Positions 1 to 7,608 are shown, counted from the stretch's first letter. The stretch: DNA of 16,358 bases from Planctomycetaceae bacterium (GCA_031278315.1 JAITKS010000141.1:1-16358); one strand, 5' to 3'. The notes: generated by a model not told the origin, from the letters alone. Program-made: numbers and translations.

Positions 1-76
1 CACGGATTATAAGTTCAAATCACTAACAACTAATTGATGGTTTCAAGTTTTTGATTCTTTTAATTTATTATTTAAA

Positions 77-102
77 AATCCTGTCAATCTTGTAATCCTG
101 TC
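77..102. repeat. Short direct repeat AATCCTGTC
   Basis: AATCCTGTC occurs at 77-85 and again at 94-102, with a related AATCTTGT between them, giving an approximate three-unit array with 8-9 bp units. It lies immediately left of the family A hairpin and may be part of a larger mosaic repeat. No function is evident. Confidence 0.6.
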
Positions 103-113
103 AAAAAAACAAA

Positions 114-178
114 ACTAAAGATGCGGTCGAGACGACCGCGTTCCCAATAACAATAAATTATTCCACTGATATATTACA
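114..178 (+). repeat. Family A palindromic repeat, copy 1, with linker
   Basis: The core GCGGTCG-AGA-CGACCGC (123-139) forms a perfect 7-bp stem with a 3-nt loop. It is preceded by AAAGAT and followed by GTTCCC. A linker then follows, reading AATAAATTATT and CACTGATATATTAC. The same core plus linker recurs in opposite orientation at 16245-16311, and a decayed copy lies near 4124-4170. The structure resembles REP-type elements of other bacteria. This copy has a single hairpin; the other two copies are paired with a second hairpin. Confidence 0.75.
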
Positions 179-218
179 AAATCATCTTTCTCTGTGTTCT
201 CTGTGGTTAATAAAAAAA
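173..218 (+). repeat. Family B repeat, copy 1 (TTCTCTGTG units)
   Basis: The unit begins ATTACAAAATCAT, continues through two tandem TTCTCTGTG 9-mers, and ends GTTAATAAA. Related copies in the same orientation are at 9566-9630 and 16192-16241, with two to three 9-mer units each. It lies directly against the family A linker. No coding role is likely: antisense reading frames through this family share a TENTE-like peptide only because the DNA repeats. Confidence 0.7.
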
Positions 219-333
219 ATCGGCGATAGATCAGACGAATTGGTAAAAACGTATTTTAATTGTTTAGTTCGGAAAAATTATAGAGGTAACGGTTCTGTTA
301 TTGTCTATTCGAGATACAACGCTGAATAATTGA

Positions 334-3300
334 TTACTCCTTTTTTTGCGCTTTTGCTTGAGCGTTTTTTAATATAGTCTCTTTTTTTACATCTCTGATA
401 CTTGTACCGACAAGATCAAGCGGGGTCATGTTGAAAATATCTTTTGCATAAATATCCGCTCCGGCTTCTATTAGTATCTCCACAACTTGCGAATCAAAAC
501 AAGATTCAGCAGCATCGTGCAGCGGTGTTGCTCCATTGTTGTCTTTCGCATTGACATCTGCACCATTTTCAATCAGCCATTTTATTATTTTTTTATCATT
601 AGATTTATTTCTCATAACAATAATATGTAACGGAGTCGAACCAAATCTGTCCCGCGAATTTATTGGATAACCAGATTGAATAACATACTTTATATTTTGC
701 AAACTTTCATAATTGCTATTCACCATTTCATGAAGTAACGTTTCATAATTCTTATTAGAAAAATTAACGTTTAATAATTTCATTATTTCCTTTATCATTT
801 TTTCACTTTGATTACTTAACAAAATTAGTAATACGGCAGATTGCTCCCTGTTGTTTTTTATACCGGCATCTGCACCATGCCGAATAAGCATCGATATAAT
901 TTCTACATCAAATTGATTATCATCTGAAAACGCATAATGAAGCGGCGTCATTCCGCTTTTGTCTATCAAATTTATATCTACACCGGCTTTTATAAAATGC
1001 GTTACTAACTCGTTTATCGCTTTAATATCTTTAAAATTTAAGTTGATATTATTACGATTCTCAAACAACAAAGGATAACGTTGAAAATTATTGACCTTAA
1101 TCAATAAACAATGTAACGGATTTCGTTTTTCATTATCTAATGTTGTAACATCCGCCCCGCGATCAATGAAATACTTTATCAGCTCTAATTTTTTTGTAAA
1201 TTTAAGAGCAGACAAAATCGGTGTATTGCCGTCATTGTCTTTGATATTGATTTCCGCATTCGCCTCTTCGCAAAGATATTTTACTATTTCAAGATCAATA
1301 CTTGCATTTTTTGTTGCGCTAAGTAGAGGTGTTAAATTGTTCTTGTTTCTATCATTAACCGAACAGCCGTTTTCTATCAAGAATTTTATTAAATCAATTT
1401 TTATATTATTGCCGCTTAAAGCAAAATGCAGCGGAGTTTCGCCTGTAATTGTTTTAACGTTCAATTGTATTTTTTGATCCGCAAAATATTTTACCAGTTT
1501 GTATAAACCAGACAGAGCTGCAAAATGAATTGGTCTCGCTAATTCTATTTTGTCTTGTAAATTTATATCGGCACCGTGTTCGACAAGATACTTGGTAATT
1601 TCAAGAATTTCAGATTCATAATTACTCTTTTGAAAATGAGATGCCGGTAATACTGATGCCGGTAACATTAAAATGTGTAAAACGCCCAAACCTTCACTAG
1701 TAGTTTTTTTACTAACATCAGCGCCGTTTTCAACCAAATATTTTACTGCTTCCAAATTAGGTTTATAATGCCGTAACAAGAATTCAAGCGGTTTAAAAAG
1801 CAGCTTCCCTTCATCGACACTTGCACCGCATTCAACAAGAGACTTAATAGAGTCCAAGTTGACTTCGTTTTTATTTTTAGCCATTCCATTTACCAGCAAG
1901 ATGAATAATGGCGATTCACCAGCTCTAGAATTTTTTTTGAAATCAGCTTTCGTCTTATGAAAATACTTGATAACTTCCGGTTCGGTACTATATAACAACG
2001 CCCAGCAAACCGGCGAAATCGTGTTGTCTTTCGACCAGTCAATATCGTTACCATGTTTAATAAGTTCTTTTAGTGTGTCCGGCTCGATTTGTAAGTTATG
2101 TCTAACAATTTCGACAAATACGGTTCCATTGTTATTATCTTTAATACCGACATCGGCTCCGTGTTTAATAAAGCATTTTATCAATTTGCTGTAATTGTTG
2201 TAATAATATAAATTGGTAGATAATTCCGTCAAGATTAACAATGCCGTCTTGCCGGCTTGGTTTTGAGAATTTATTTTTACGCCTTTTTCTAACAGATATT
2301 GTATCATCTCTTGATTAAAAGCTTTTGACTCCGCAAGTACATGCATCGGTGTTGATAAATATTTGTCGGTAATATTAATGTCTGCTTTGGAATCGATAAA
2401 ATATTTCAGCAGTGCGAATTTTATATCTAACGGCTTTCGGCTTTTAAGCAGTTCAAATAATGGAGTTTGATCAAAGTTGTTTTTTTCGTTGACAGACATT
2501 TCTTTTTTTTCTATCAGATATTTTATGATAAACATAGAATTAAATTCAGAAGCGGCGAAATAATGTAATAGCGTGTTGCCTTGATCATCTTTAGCGTTGA
2601 CATCGGCACCTTCATAATCTAACAGATACTTAAAAAATTCTTCACCGTAATGAGACGGCGGAATAGTTCCGGCAATATGAAGCGGCGTTTGATTGGTTTT
2701 ATTGGGTATATTTATCGATATACCTATATCAAGAAGAGCCTTGATCCGGTCAGCATTATTACCTTGCAGCAACTTGAAATGAAGCGGAGAATCAATTCCT
2801 TTATAAATGTCATTGATGTCAATTTTATTGTTCTTTATAAATTCTTTGAGCTTATCTTTTTCTTGTACTGAAACTAAAGTGTTGTCATTTTCGATTATTA
2901 TTTGCAATGCTGATTTATCGAAAGTTGTTTTTAAGTTAATGTCGGCACTGTTATTAATCAGCAATGTCATCAAGTCGTATCGTTTTATTTTAGCTGCGAG
3001 ATGAAGCGGTGCGAGACCTTCGTTAGTTAGAATATTCGTGTCAGCTTTACAATCTTCGCAGATAAATTTTATTATGCCGAGATCAGATTGCTCTGTAAGT
3101 GATGTAATAGCACAATGAAGCGGAGTGACTCCGTATTTGTCTTGTTTATTTATGTTATCTTTATTGAGAAATAATTTTATTAGGTCTAAATCAGAGTTAA
3201 GCCGTTTATATTGAAAATACGATGTAATTACGTTTTTACCTCTGATATCTCTTTCAAAAATATCTGCACCTTTGCTGATAAGAAATTTAACTACTTCATA

Positions 3301-3651
3301 AAAATTTTTCGGGTTTTCGTCATTTTGTTTGATTGTAGAAATTCTCATTATTACTGCATAATATAATGGTGTCTGACCGGAATTATTTTTAGCATTAACA
3401 TCCGCACCTTTCTCAACCAGATATTTAACAACGTCAATATTAGCAAACGACGCAAAATTATGTAATGCAGTATTGCCGGAGCTATTGACCGCTTTCACAT
3501 TAGCACCTTTTTCAACTAACTCTTTTACTTGGTCAATTGACAATTGTCCATTCATCAGAGACATATTGTTTGCGTTATTCTCCTGCGAAAATAGTATCGC
3601 AACCGGAAAAAATAAAAAGAAGAAAAACGTTAATATCAAAATTTTTTTCAT
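334..3651 (-). CDS. Giant exported ankyrin-repeat protein
   Basis: This encodes 1105 residues. Residues 1-22 form a Sec-type signal peptide (MKK, then a hydrophobic Phe/Leu-rich core, probable cleavage near FS/QE), so the protein is likely exported. No lipobox Cys follows. From about residue 59 to 1088 the sequence is a near-continuous ankyrin solenoid. I count about 28 units by their TPLH-type helix starts, for example GNTALH, GQTPLY, GVTPLH, GMTPLH, GSTPLH and GATPLHDAA, separated by GADVNAKD-type hairpins. Several units are degenerate (NTISPV, LFKPLEF). A basic tail (residues 1089-1105) closes the protein. No enzymatic domain is visible. Ankyrin solenoids bind proteins, so a binding or surface role is inferred and the partner is unknown. 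The start is supported by GGAG about 8 nt upstream of ATG. The gene stands alone, with repeat-rich gaps on both sides. Confidence 0.9.
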   Translation of the reverse strand: MKKILILTFFFFLFFPVAILFSQENNANNMSLMNGQLSIDQVKELVEKGANVKAVNSSGNTALHNFASFANIDVVKYLVEKGADVNAKNNSGQTPLYYAVIMRISTIKQNDENPKNFYEVVKFLISKGADIFERDIRGKNVITSYFQYKRLNSDLDLIKLFLNKDNINKQDKYGVTPLHCAITSLTEQSDLGIIKFICEDCKADTNILTNEGLAPLHLAAKIKRYDLMTLLINNSADINLKTTFDKSALQIIIENDNTLVSVQEKDKLKEFIKNNKIDINDIYKGIDSPLHFKLLQGNNADRIKALLDIGISINIPNKTNQTPLHIAGTIPPSHYGEEFFKYLLDYEGADVNAKDDQGNTLLHYFAASEFNSMFIIKYLIEKKEMSVNEKNNFDQTPLFELLKSRKPLDIKFALLKYFIDSKADINITDKYLSTPMHVLAESKAFNQEMIQYLLEKGVKINSQNQAGKTALLILTELSTNLYYYNNYSKLIKCFIKHGADVGIKDNNNGTVFVEIVRHNLQIEPDTLKELIKHGNDIDWSKDNTISPVCWALLYSTEPEVIKYFHKTKADFKKNSRAGESPLFILLVNGMAKNKNEVNLDSIKSLVECGASVDEGKLLFKPLEFLLRHYKPNLEAVKYLVENGADVSKKTTSEGLGVLHILMLPASVLPASHFQKSNYESEILEITKYLVEHGADINLQDKIELARPIHFAALSGLYKLVKYFADQKIQLNVKTITGETPLHFALSGNNIKIDLIKFLIENGCSVNDRNKNNLTPLLSATKNASIDLEIVKYLCEEANAEINIKDNDGNTPILSALKFTKKLELIKYFIDRGADVTTLDNEKRNPLHCLLIKVNNFQRYPLLFENRNNINLNFKDIKAINELVTHFIKAGVDINLIDKSGMTPLHYAFSDDNQFDVEIISMLIRHGADAGIKNNREQSAVLLILLSNQSEKMIKEIMKLLNVNFSNKNYETLLHEMVNSNYESLQNIKYVIQSGYPINSRDRFGSTPLHIIVMRNKSNDKKIIKWLIENGADVNAKDNNGATPLHDAAESCFDSQVVEILIEAGADIYAKDIFNMTPLDLVGTSIRDVKKETILKNAQAKAQKKE

Positions 3652-3684
3652 TTGTTATTCTCCAAAATTTTTTAATTGAGTTCC

Positions 3685-3696
3685 CCAAATATTTGG
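3685..3696. promoter_or_regulatory. Perfect 12-bp palindrome upstream of the ankyrin gene
   Basis: CCAAATATTTGG is a perfect dyad centred about 40 bp upstream of the ankyrin start codon, between the promoter region and the ribosome-binding site. Its position would suit an operator, but AT-rich palindromes of this size arise by chance, so this is only a candidate. Confidence 0.25.
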
Positions 3697-3980
3697 TGAT
3701 TTTACAACATTGAGTTATATCTAATTTTCGAAATTTGAAATTAAATTAACACGTGAAAATCTGCAAGTTGTGAAATCGAAATTTGTTTTGCCGTGATATT
3801 GTTTGTATCAAGCGGTATAAATTCTAATGGACGAATTTTAATATAAGTTTTGGTAGTATATCAGGAAAATCTGCTAGAGCAAGACGGATGTGTTGCATAA
3901 CTCGAACCGAAAATTAATGATTCGATAAGACATTATCTAAACGTAAATGATTATCAATAATTTTCGTTTGTTATTTCGTG

Positions 3981-4034
3981 TTGTCAATATTGCTGAACAT
4001 CCGAAAAGAGACTCAAGGTATTGCGTCTCTACAG
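3981..4034 (+). repeat. Family C repeat, copy 1
   Basis: The copy begins TTGTCAATATTGCT, runs through AGAGACTCAAGGTATT, and ends GCGTCTCTACA. AGAGAC pairs with GTCTCT, giving a 6-bp stem. A second copy in the same orientation lies at 9653-9712, with matching start and end blocks and a divergent middle. No coding content. Confidence 0.65.
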
Positions 4035-4083
4035 AAATTTTTGTTTGTAATTTTTATGGTAACTTCTAAAAACTAATATTAGA

Positions 4084-4170
4084 AGGAACGCAGACATCTT
4101 ACCTGCACTGTTTTTGTAAATATGCGATCGAGACGGCCGCGTTCTTTCTAACAATAAATTTTTACATTAA
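4084..4170 (+). repeat. Decayed bipartite family A element, copy 2
   Basis: The left half reads GGAACGCAG-ACATCTTAC-CTGC and the right half GCGATCG-AGA-CGGCCGC followed by GTTCT and an ACAATAAATTTTT linker. Read in this orientation it lines up along its length with the reverse complement of the intact paired element at 16283-16358, including the intervening TTTTTGTA. Both stems now contain mismatches (A opposite C, and a T-G wobble, in the right stem), so this is an older copy. Confidence 0.65.
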
Positions 4171-4231
4171 GTTTAGGTTTTTAGAAATTAATTTATGTTA
4201 TCTCAAAATTATTATTCATTATTCAAAAAAA

Positions 4232-5578
4232 TTACATTGCGCTTCTTAAATTTCGTGAGGCTGGTTTTGTGCTTGACATTTCTTGAATTAAACGATACCA
4301 ATTTGTTGTACTGCCCGGCGTTATTCTGCCTAACGATTTACTTGTTTCACATCCTGTCAAAGTTGGAATGTTCGACGGTATATTGTCAATTGCCATCACG
4401 GTTAAAAGAGCTGCACAAACTGCATCAAATGTTTCCGGTATAATTCCCAAATCAGTAACTTGAATTAATCTATTTCTACTTAAATTATTCGATATTGAGT
4501 TCATCAGCATTCCGTGCATTCGGCATGCTCCGGTTACCAATATTTCAGTGTCAACGCCTTGCAAAAAATCTACATCATTCAGTAACATTTGCCGTAAAAT
4601 AGATACTATACTTTCCGAAATGAAACAACTCGCTGTACACAAAATATCTTGATACGAATATTCCGAACCATTCAATTGAAAAGCAGTTTTTAAATACGAA
4701 TCTGTCGATAATCCTAACGAGTTCCAGATATTACCCGATTGCGTAATATTGCGAAATTCACTCAACAACACTCCTATTTGACAACCTTGAACCGTCAACC
4801 TTCCGCCGACATCAACAGATGTTTTTCCTTGTGTTAATTTGTATGTCAACGCATCTAGTAACGAGCCGCACGGCACGATGTCGCGTACAATAATTTTTTG
4901 ATACGAAAATATATTTTCCGAGCGCGGAAATATTGTCAACCGTGCGGTACGTCCGAGATCAAGAAGTATCCGCGCTGCCGAATCTGATTTGAGAAAAATC
5001 CAACTTGGCAAAGTCAATACAGGACCGCCGCAACCGCCCGCAGAAATATCTTGAGCCGAAAACGAATCAACGATGTTTAATCCAGTCTGTTCAGCAAGAA
5101 ACGGAGCGTCGCATAAACTCCGGTAAAACAGACCGTCCGACGTAGTAAATCTTATTCCCGAATCATACACGCCAATCGCTAATACATCATTTTTTGTTAA
5201 ATGCGATTCGTTTAAAAGCTCATCTATTGCTTCTTCTTCGACACTAGCAAGTTCACGTAAAACATGTTGATATAGGAAACAAAACTCGGAAAAATTTATG
5301 TTTTCGTTAATCCCGCTGCCGCTCGGACGATTGATATTAATATCAGTAAAACGATTCATAAAATATTCTTGAAGCTCATTATAACTTGCTGTAATTTCAG
5401 GCGGAATATCGTAAGAAATCGACTTGCGGATTTCAAGCGGCGCACCGCTGCCGCGCCCATGAATACCAATCATCGCTGTTTCTATTCGGCGGCAACTAGA
5501 CGAAACACTAATACCGCCAAACCAACGCGGAATAGGATCATTCTTTTTTAATGCTCTGGAAAATGAAAAAAGTTGCAT
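4232..5578 (-). CDS. Divergent anhydro-N-acetylmuramic acid kinase (AnmK) homologue
   Basis: This encodes 448 residues that fit AnmK, the cytoplasmic enzyme that opens and phosphorylates 1,6-anhydro-MurNAc during peptidoglycan recycling. The alignment is by ordered motifs. QDISAGGCGGP (176-186) matches the family's catalytic DVAAGGQGAP, keeping Asp177. LLDLGRTARLTIF (205-217) corresponds to NLGGIANLTYL, IVPCGSLLD (234-242) to the GPGN-x-LxD loop, LVTGACRMHGMLM (347-359) to the CGGGxxN loop, and GIIPETFDAVCAALL plus LGRITPG to the C-terminal signature. The N-terminal GTSxDG loop has become GGISVSSSCRR (21-31), and GxHGQT has become GVYDSG (136-141). Several nucleotide- and sugar-binding positions are thus changed, and activity is uncertain. 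No Shine-Dalgarno sequence is seen. I therefore give no gene symbol. Confidence 0.75.
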   Translation of the reverse strand: MQLFSFSRALKKNDPIPRWFGGISVSSSCRRIETAMIGIHGRGSGAPLEIRKSISYDIPPEITASYNELQEYFMNRFTDININRPSGSGINENINFSEFCFLYQHVLRELASVEEEAIDELLNESHLTKNDVLAIGVYDSGIRFTTSDGLFYRSLCDAPFLAEQTGLNIVDSFSAQDISAGGCGGPVLTLPSWIFLKSDSAARILLDLGRTARLTIFPRSENIFSYQKIIVRDIVPCGSLLDALTYKLTQGKTSVDVGGRLTVQGCQIGVLLSEFRNITQSGNIWNSLGLSTDSYLKTAFQLNGSEYSYQDILCTASCFISESIVSILRQMLLNDVDFLQGVDTEILVTGACRMHGMLMNSISNNLSRNRLIQVTDLGIIPETFDAVCAALLTVMAIDNIPSNIPTLTGCETSKSLGRITPGSTTNWYRLIQEMSSTKPASRNLRSAM

Positions 5579-5710
5579 TGAAATTAATTTATGTGTTGAA
5601 TTTGGAATTATAAAAATTGGTAATAAAATTGTAATATGCTGCCCGCTCTTGAAAATTCATTTTTTGTTACGATAAATAAATTGAATATTATATCTATCGC
5701 ACTATCAATT

Positions 5711-5750
5711 GCAGTTGAAACCGAAAATTAAAGTGAGTGCAGCTTAAAAA
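5711..5750 (+). repeat. Solo end of family E element
   Basis: The stretch GAAACCGAAAATTAAAG, then TGAGTGCAGCTTAAAAA, matches one end of the element at 11364-11489 (CGAACCGAAAATTTAAG, then TGAGAGCAGTTTAAAAA). The other end of the element is not recognisable here, so I treat it as a partial copy. Confidence 0.5.
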
Positions 5751-6024
5751 TTTTCACTGAAATGCTGACTTATTTTAATTTTTGTAAACTTTAAACGGAA
5801 TATTAACAATTATTCGGATTCGTGTAAATGCTAATTTTTTTTCGCTGAATTGCCTAATTAATAAATTTTGACTTTGAATTTTTGTGTATTATTTTGATAC
5901 AGCAAAAATATCAAATCTAGATAAAGTGCAAAATTAAACACTCTAAATATATAAATAATTTCAAAAAATAGTTCTAAATTGTTACGTTTTAATTTGATGG
6001 GTTTAATATTTCAAATGTATCTTT

Positions 6025-6048
6025 TTGGCACAATATATGCTTTATAAT
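6025..6048 (+). promoter_or_regulatory. Candidate promoter for the sigma-factor gene (sigma-54-like, overlapping a TATAAT)
   Basis: TGGCAC at 6026-6031 and TGC at 6038-6040 have the spacing of a sigma-54 -24/-12 promoter (GG and GC elements ten bases apart). The -12 block reads ATGCT, not TTGCA. A perfect TATAAT follows at 6043-6048, but no -35 box sits 17 bp before it. Either could direct transcription toward the sigma gene about 150 bp downstream. This is a pattern match in AT-rich DNA and is unconfirmed. Confidence 0.3.
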
Positions 6049-6060
6049 AATCCGCATTAT

Positions 6061-6110
6061 ACGATTTTAGTCGATTTTATTCGGCTTTATTCGATTTTAT
6101 TCGACGCACA
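6061..6110 (+). repeat. 10-bp tandem repeat (TCGATTTTAT) in the leader of the sigma gene
   Basis: Four exact-period 10-bp units are seen: ACGATTTTAG, TCGATTTTAT, TCGGCTTTAT and TCGATTTTAT, followed by a fifth partial TCGACGCACA. The period is close to one helical turn, so a protein binding the unit would see all copies on one face. It begins about 13 bp after the TATAAT at 6043-6048, which places it at or just past a likely transcription start. Confidence 0.8.
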
Positions 6111-6198
6111 ATAATTGTAATCAGAGAAAATTTTAACAGCAGCTTAAATAATTTCTGATCAGATTTCAGTAAAAACTCTATTTATTTTTTAATTTATT

Positions 6199-7608
6199 AT
6201 GAGCGTTAATAACAAAATTAATCCGGTTGATATTTATATTACTCAAGCCTTGAGTAAAGGCGAATTGCTTACACCGCGTGAAGAACTTAAAGCGACTCGA
6301 AAAATTGAAATTGCCCGCAGGAAATATCATAGTTCTTTAATTTGTTCTGATCGGGTTATTTTGAAAGTGACTCATCTTTTAACACAAATTATCGACGGCA
6401 AATTACGGTTAGATCGTACTCTTTCGGTAGCTGTTGCTGACGTTAAACAAAAAACATATTTGAGAAAATTTTTACCGTTACATAATAACACACTCAAAAA
6501 AATTATAGAACGTAACCGTCTTGATTTCCGCAAAGTGTCATCGAAATCTATATCGTTTGCCGAAAAGCGTAATCTTATCAAACGAATGAAACAGCGGCGG
6601 CGTCATGCGTTTATTTTAATTAGCGAGTTGCGGTTTCGTATTGCGTATATTACGCCGATATTTAATTCTCTTATTAAAGCCGAAACAGAGATGTCAATGT
6701 TGCGGAACGCTATTCGTAATTTGAAATCAGCAATATCGAATAATCCGCTGAATGTTGACTTGAAATTGTTTGAACAATTACGTCAAAATCGAAATAAATT
6801 AAAACTTCTAAAACGCAAAGTTAATGATTCGCCGAAAGAATTAAAAAAATATATTGCAAAAGTACAAAAGAATCGATTTGAGTATGAAGAAATTAAACGT
6901 AATTTTTCGGTATCTAATTTACGTCTTGTTATATCAATTGCAAAAATGTATCGGCATCGCGGAATTGGTTTTCTTGATTTAATTCAAGAAGGTAATGCCG
7001 GATTAATTAAAGCCGTTGATCGGTTTGAACGTAAACGCAAATGTAAATTTTCTACATACGCAACATGGTGGATTAGACAATCAATTGTCCGTGCGATAGC
7101 AAACAACGGAAGAACGATTCGAGTTCCTGTTAGAGTACTTGAAACAATTTCACGCGTCGGACGTGTTGCGAATAACTTGGTCGGTAAGTTAGGAACAGCT
7201 CCTTCAGTTTATGAGCTTGCGGCGGCGTGTAATATGTCTGGTGCAGATATTGCAGCGTTGTTGAATGTTAATCAAAGAACAATTTCATTAAATTTACCGG
7301 TTGATGAATCGGATAGAAAATCTTTGTCAGATATAATAGAAGATACAAAACAATTAACTCCGGTAGAACGGTTATCGCGTGAATCATTAAAGTTAAAAAT
7401 TGATGAAGTATTGCAAAGTTTAACAGCTCGTGAGCGGGAAGTAATAAAACTTCGGTACGGTTTAGTTGATGGTTCCGTTTATACGCTTGAAGAAGTCGGC
7501 AAAATGTTTTCGGTAACAAGAGAAAGAATAAGACAAATTGAAGCAACCGCATTCAAAAAATTACAACATCCGGTAAGATCACGAGCTTTATCATTTTTCT
7601 TGAATTAG
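6199..7608 (+). CDS. RpoD-type sigma-70 factor with planctomycete-type insert
   Basis: This 469-residue sigma factor directs RNA polymerase to promoters. Region 1.1 is absent. Region 1.2 is at about 10-50, followed by a long basic, partly helical insert to about 225. Region 2 lies at 230-316 (NLRLVISIAKMYRHRG, DLIQEGNAGLIKAVDRFE, FSTYATWWIRQ), region 3 at 317-385, and region 4 at 385-469 with TLEEVGKMFSVTRERIRQIE. The melting aromatics (TYATWW) and the -35 contacts (RERIRQ) are conserved. In region 2.4 the usual Thr three residues after the conserved Gln (E. coli T440) is Val297, and the extended -10 His (E. coli H455) is Arg312, while the Glu is kept (Glu315). It could be the primary factor or a group 2 paralogue; planctomycetes often carry several. 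No Shine-Dalgarno sequence is seen before the ATG. Confidence 0.9.
   Translation: MSVNNKINPVDIYITQALSKGELLTPREELKATRKIEIARRKYHSSLICSDRVILKVTHLLTQIIDGKLRLDRTLSVAVADVKQKTYLRKFLPLHNNTLKKIIERNRLDFRKVSSKSISFAEKRNLIKRMKQRRRHAFILISELRFRIAYITPIFNSLIKAETEMSMLRNAIRNLKSAISNNPLNVDLKLFEQLRQNRNKLKLLKRKVNDSPKELKKYIAKVQKNRFEYEEIKRNFSVSNLRLVISIAKMYRHRGIGFLDLIQEGNAGLIKAVDRFERKRKCKFSTYATWWIRQSIVRAIANNGRTIRVPVRVLETISRVGRVANNLVGKLGTAPSVYELAAACNMSGADIAALLNVNQRTISLNLPVDESDRKSLSDIIEDTKQLTPVERLSRESLKLKIDEVLQSLTAREREVIKLRYGLVDGSVYTLEEVGKMFSVTRERIRQIEATAFKKLQHPVRSRALSFFLN

Larger units (their letters stand above)
1..333. other. Gene-free left edge packed with dispersed repeats
   Basis: No credible gene is seen in this stretch, which lies downstream of the ankyrin gene on the minus strand. 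It holds, in order, a direct repeat of AATCCTGTC (77-102), a palindromic repeat of family A (about 114-178) and a family B unit (about 173-218), each described separately. On the minus strand the family A hairpin is followed by an irregular T-rich stretch, so it could help end transcription of the ankyrin gene. The T-run is interrupted, so that role is only a possibility. Confidence 0.6.
3652..4231. other. 580-bp gene-free gap between two minus-strand genes
   Basis: This gap holds the ribosome-binding site of the ankyrin gene, a 12-bp palindrome (3685-3696), one family C repeat (3981-4034) and a decayed bipartite family A element (4084-4170). A solo CGAACCGAAAATTAA, resembling one end of the family E element, lies near 3900-3916. 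I see no protein gene, RNA gene or clear promoter. Confidence 0.55.
5579..6198. promoter_or_regulatory. 620-bp divergent promoter region between the AnmK homologue and the sigma factor
   Basis: This non-coding stretch separates two genes that point away from each other. It contains GCATATTACAATTTT on the minus strand about 45-60 bp upstream of the AnmK homologue. A near-identical GCATATTACAATATT sits at a similar distance upstream of the permease gene at 9420. It also holds one solo end of repeat family E (5711-5750), a candidate promoter at 6025-6048 and a 10-bp tandem repeat at 6061-6110. No gene is seen within it. Confidence 0.5.

Noticed and set aside
4195..4443. 82-codon plus-strand frame overlapping the AnmK homologue
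   Set aside because: It is antisense to the 3' end of a well-supported gene and shows no domain.
5862..5900. Sigma-70 promoter TTGACT...TATTAT upstream of the sigma gene
   Set aside because: The spacer is only 13 bp, too short for a normal sigma-70 promoter.
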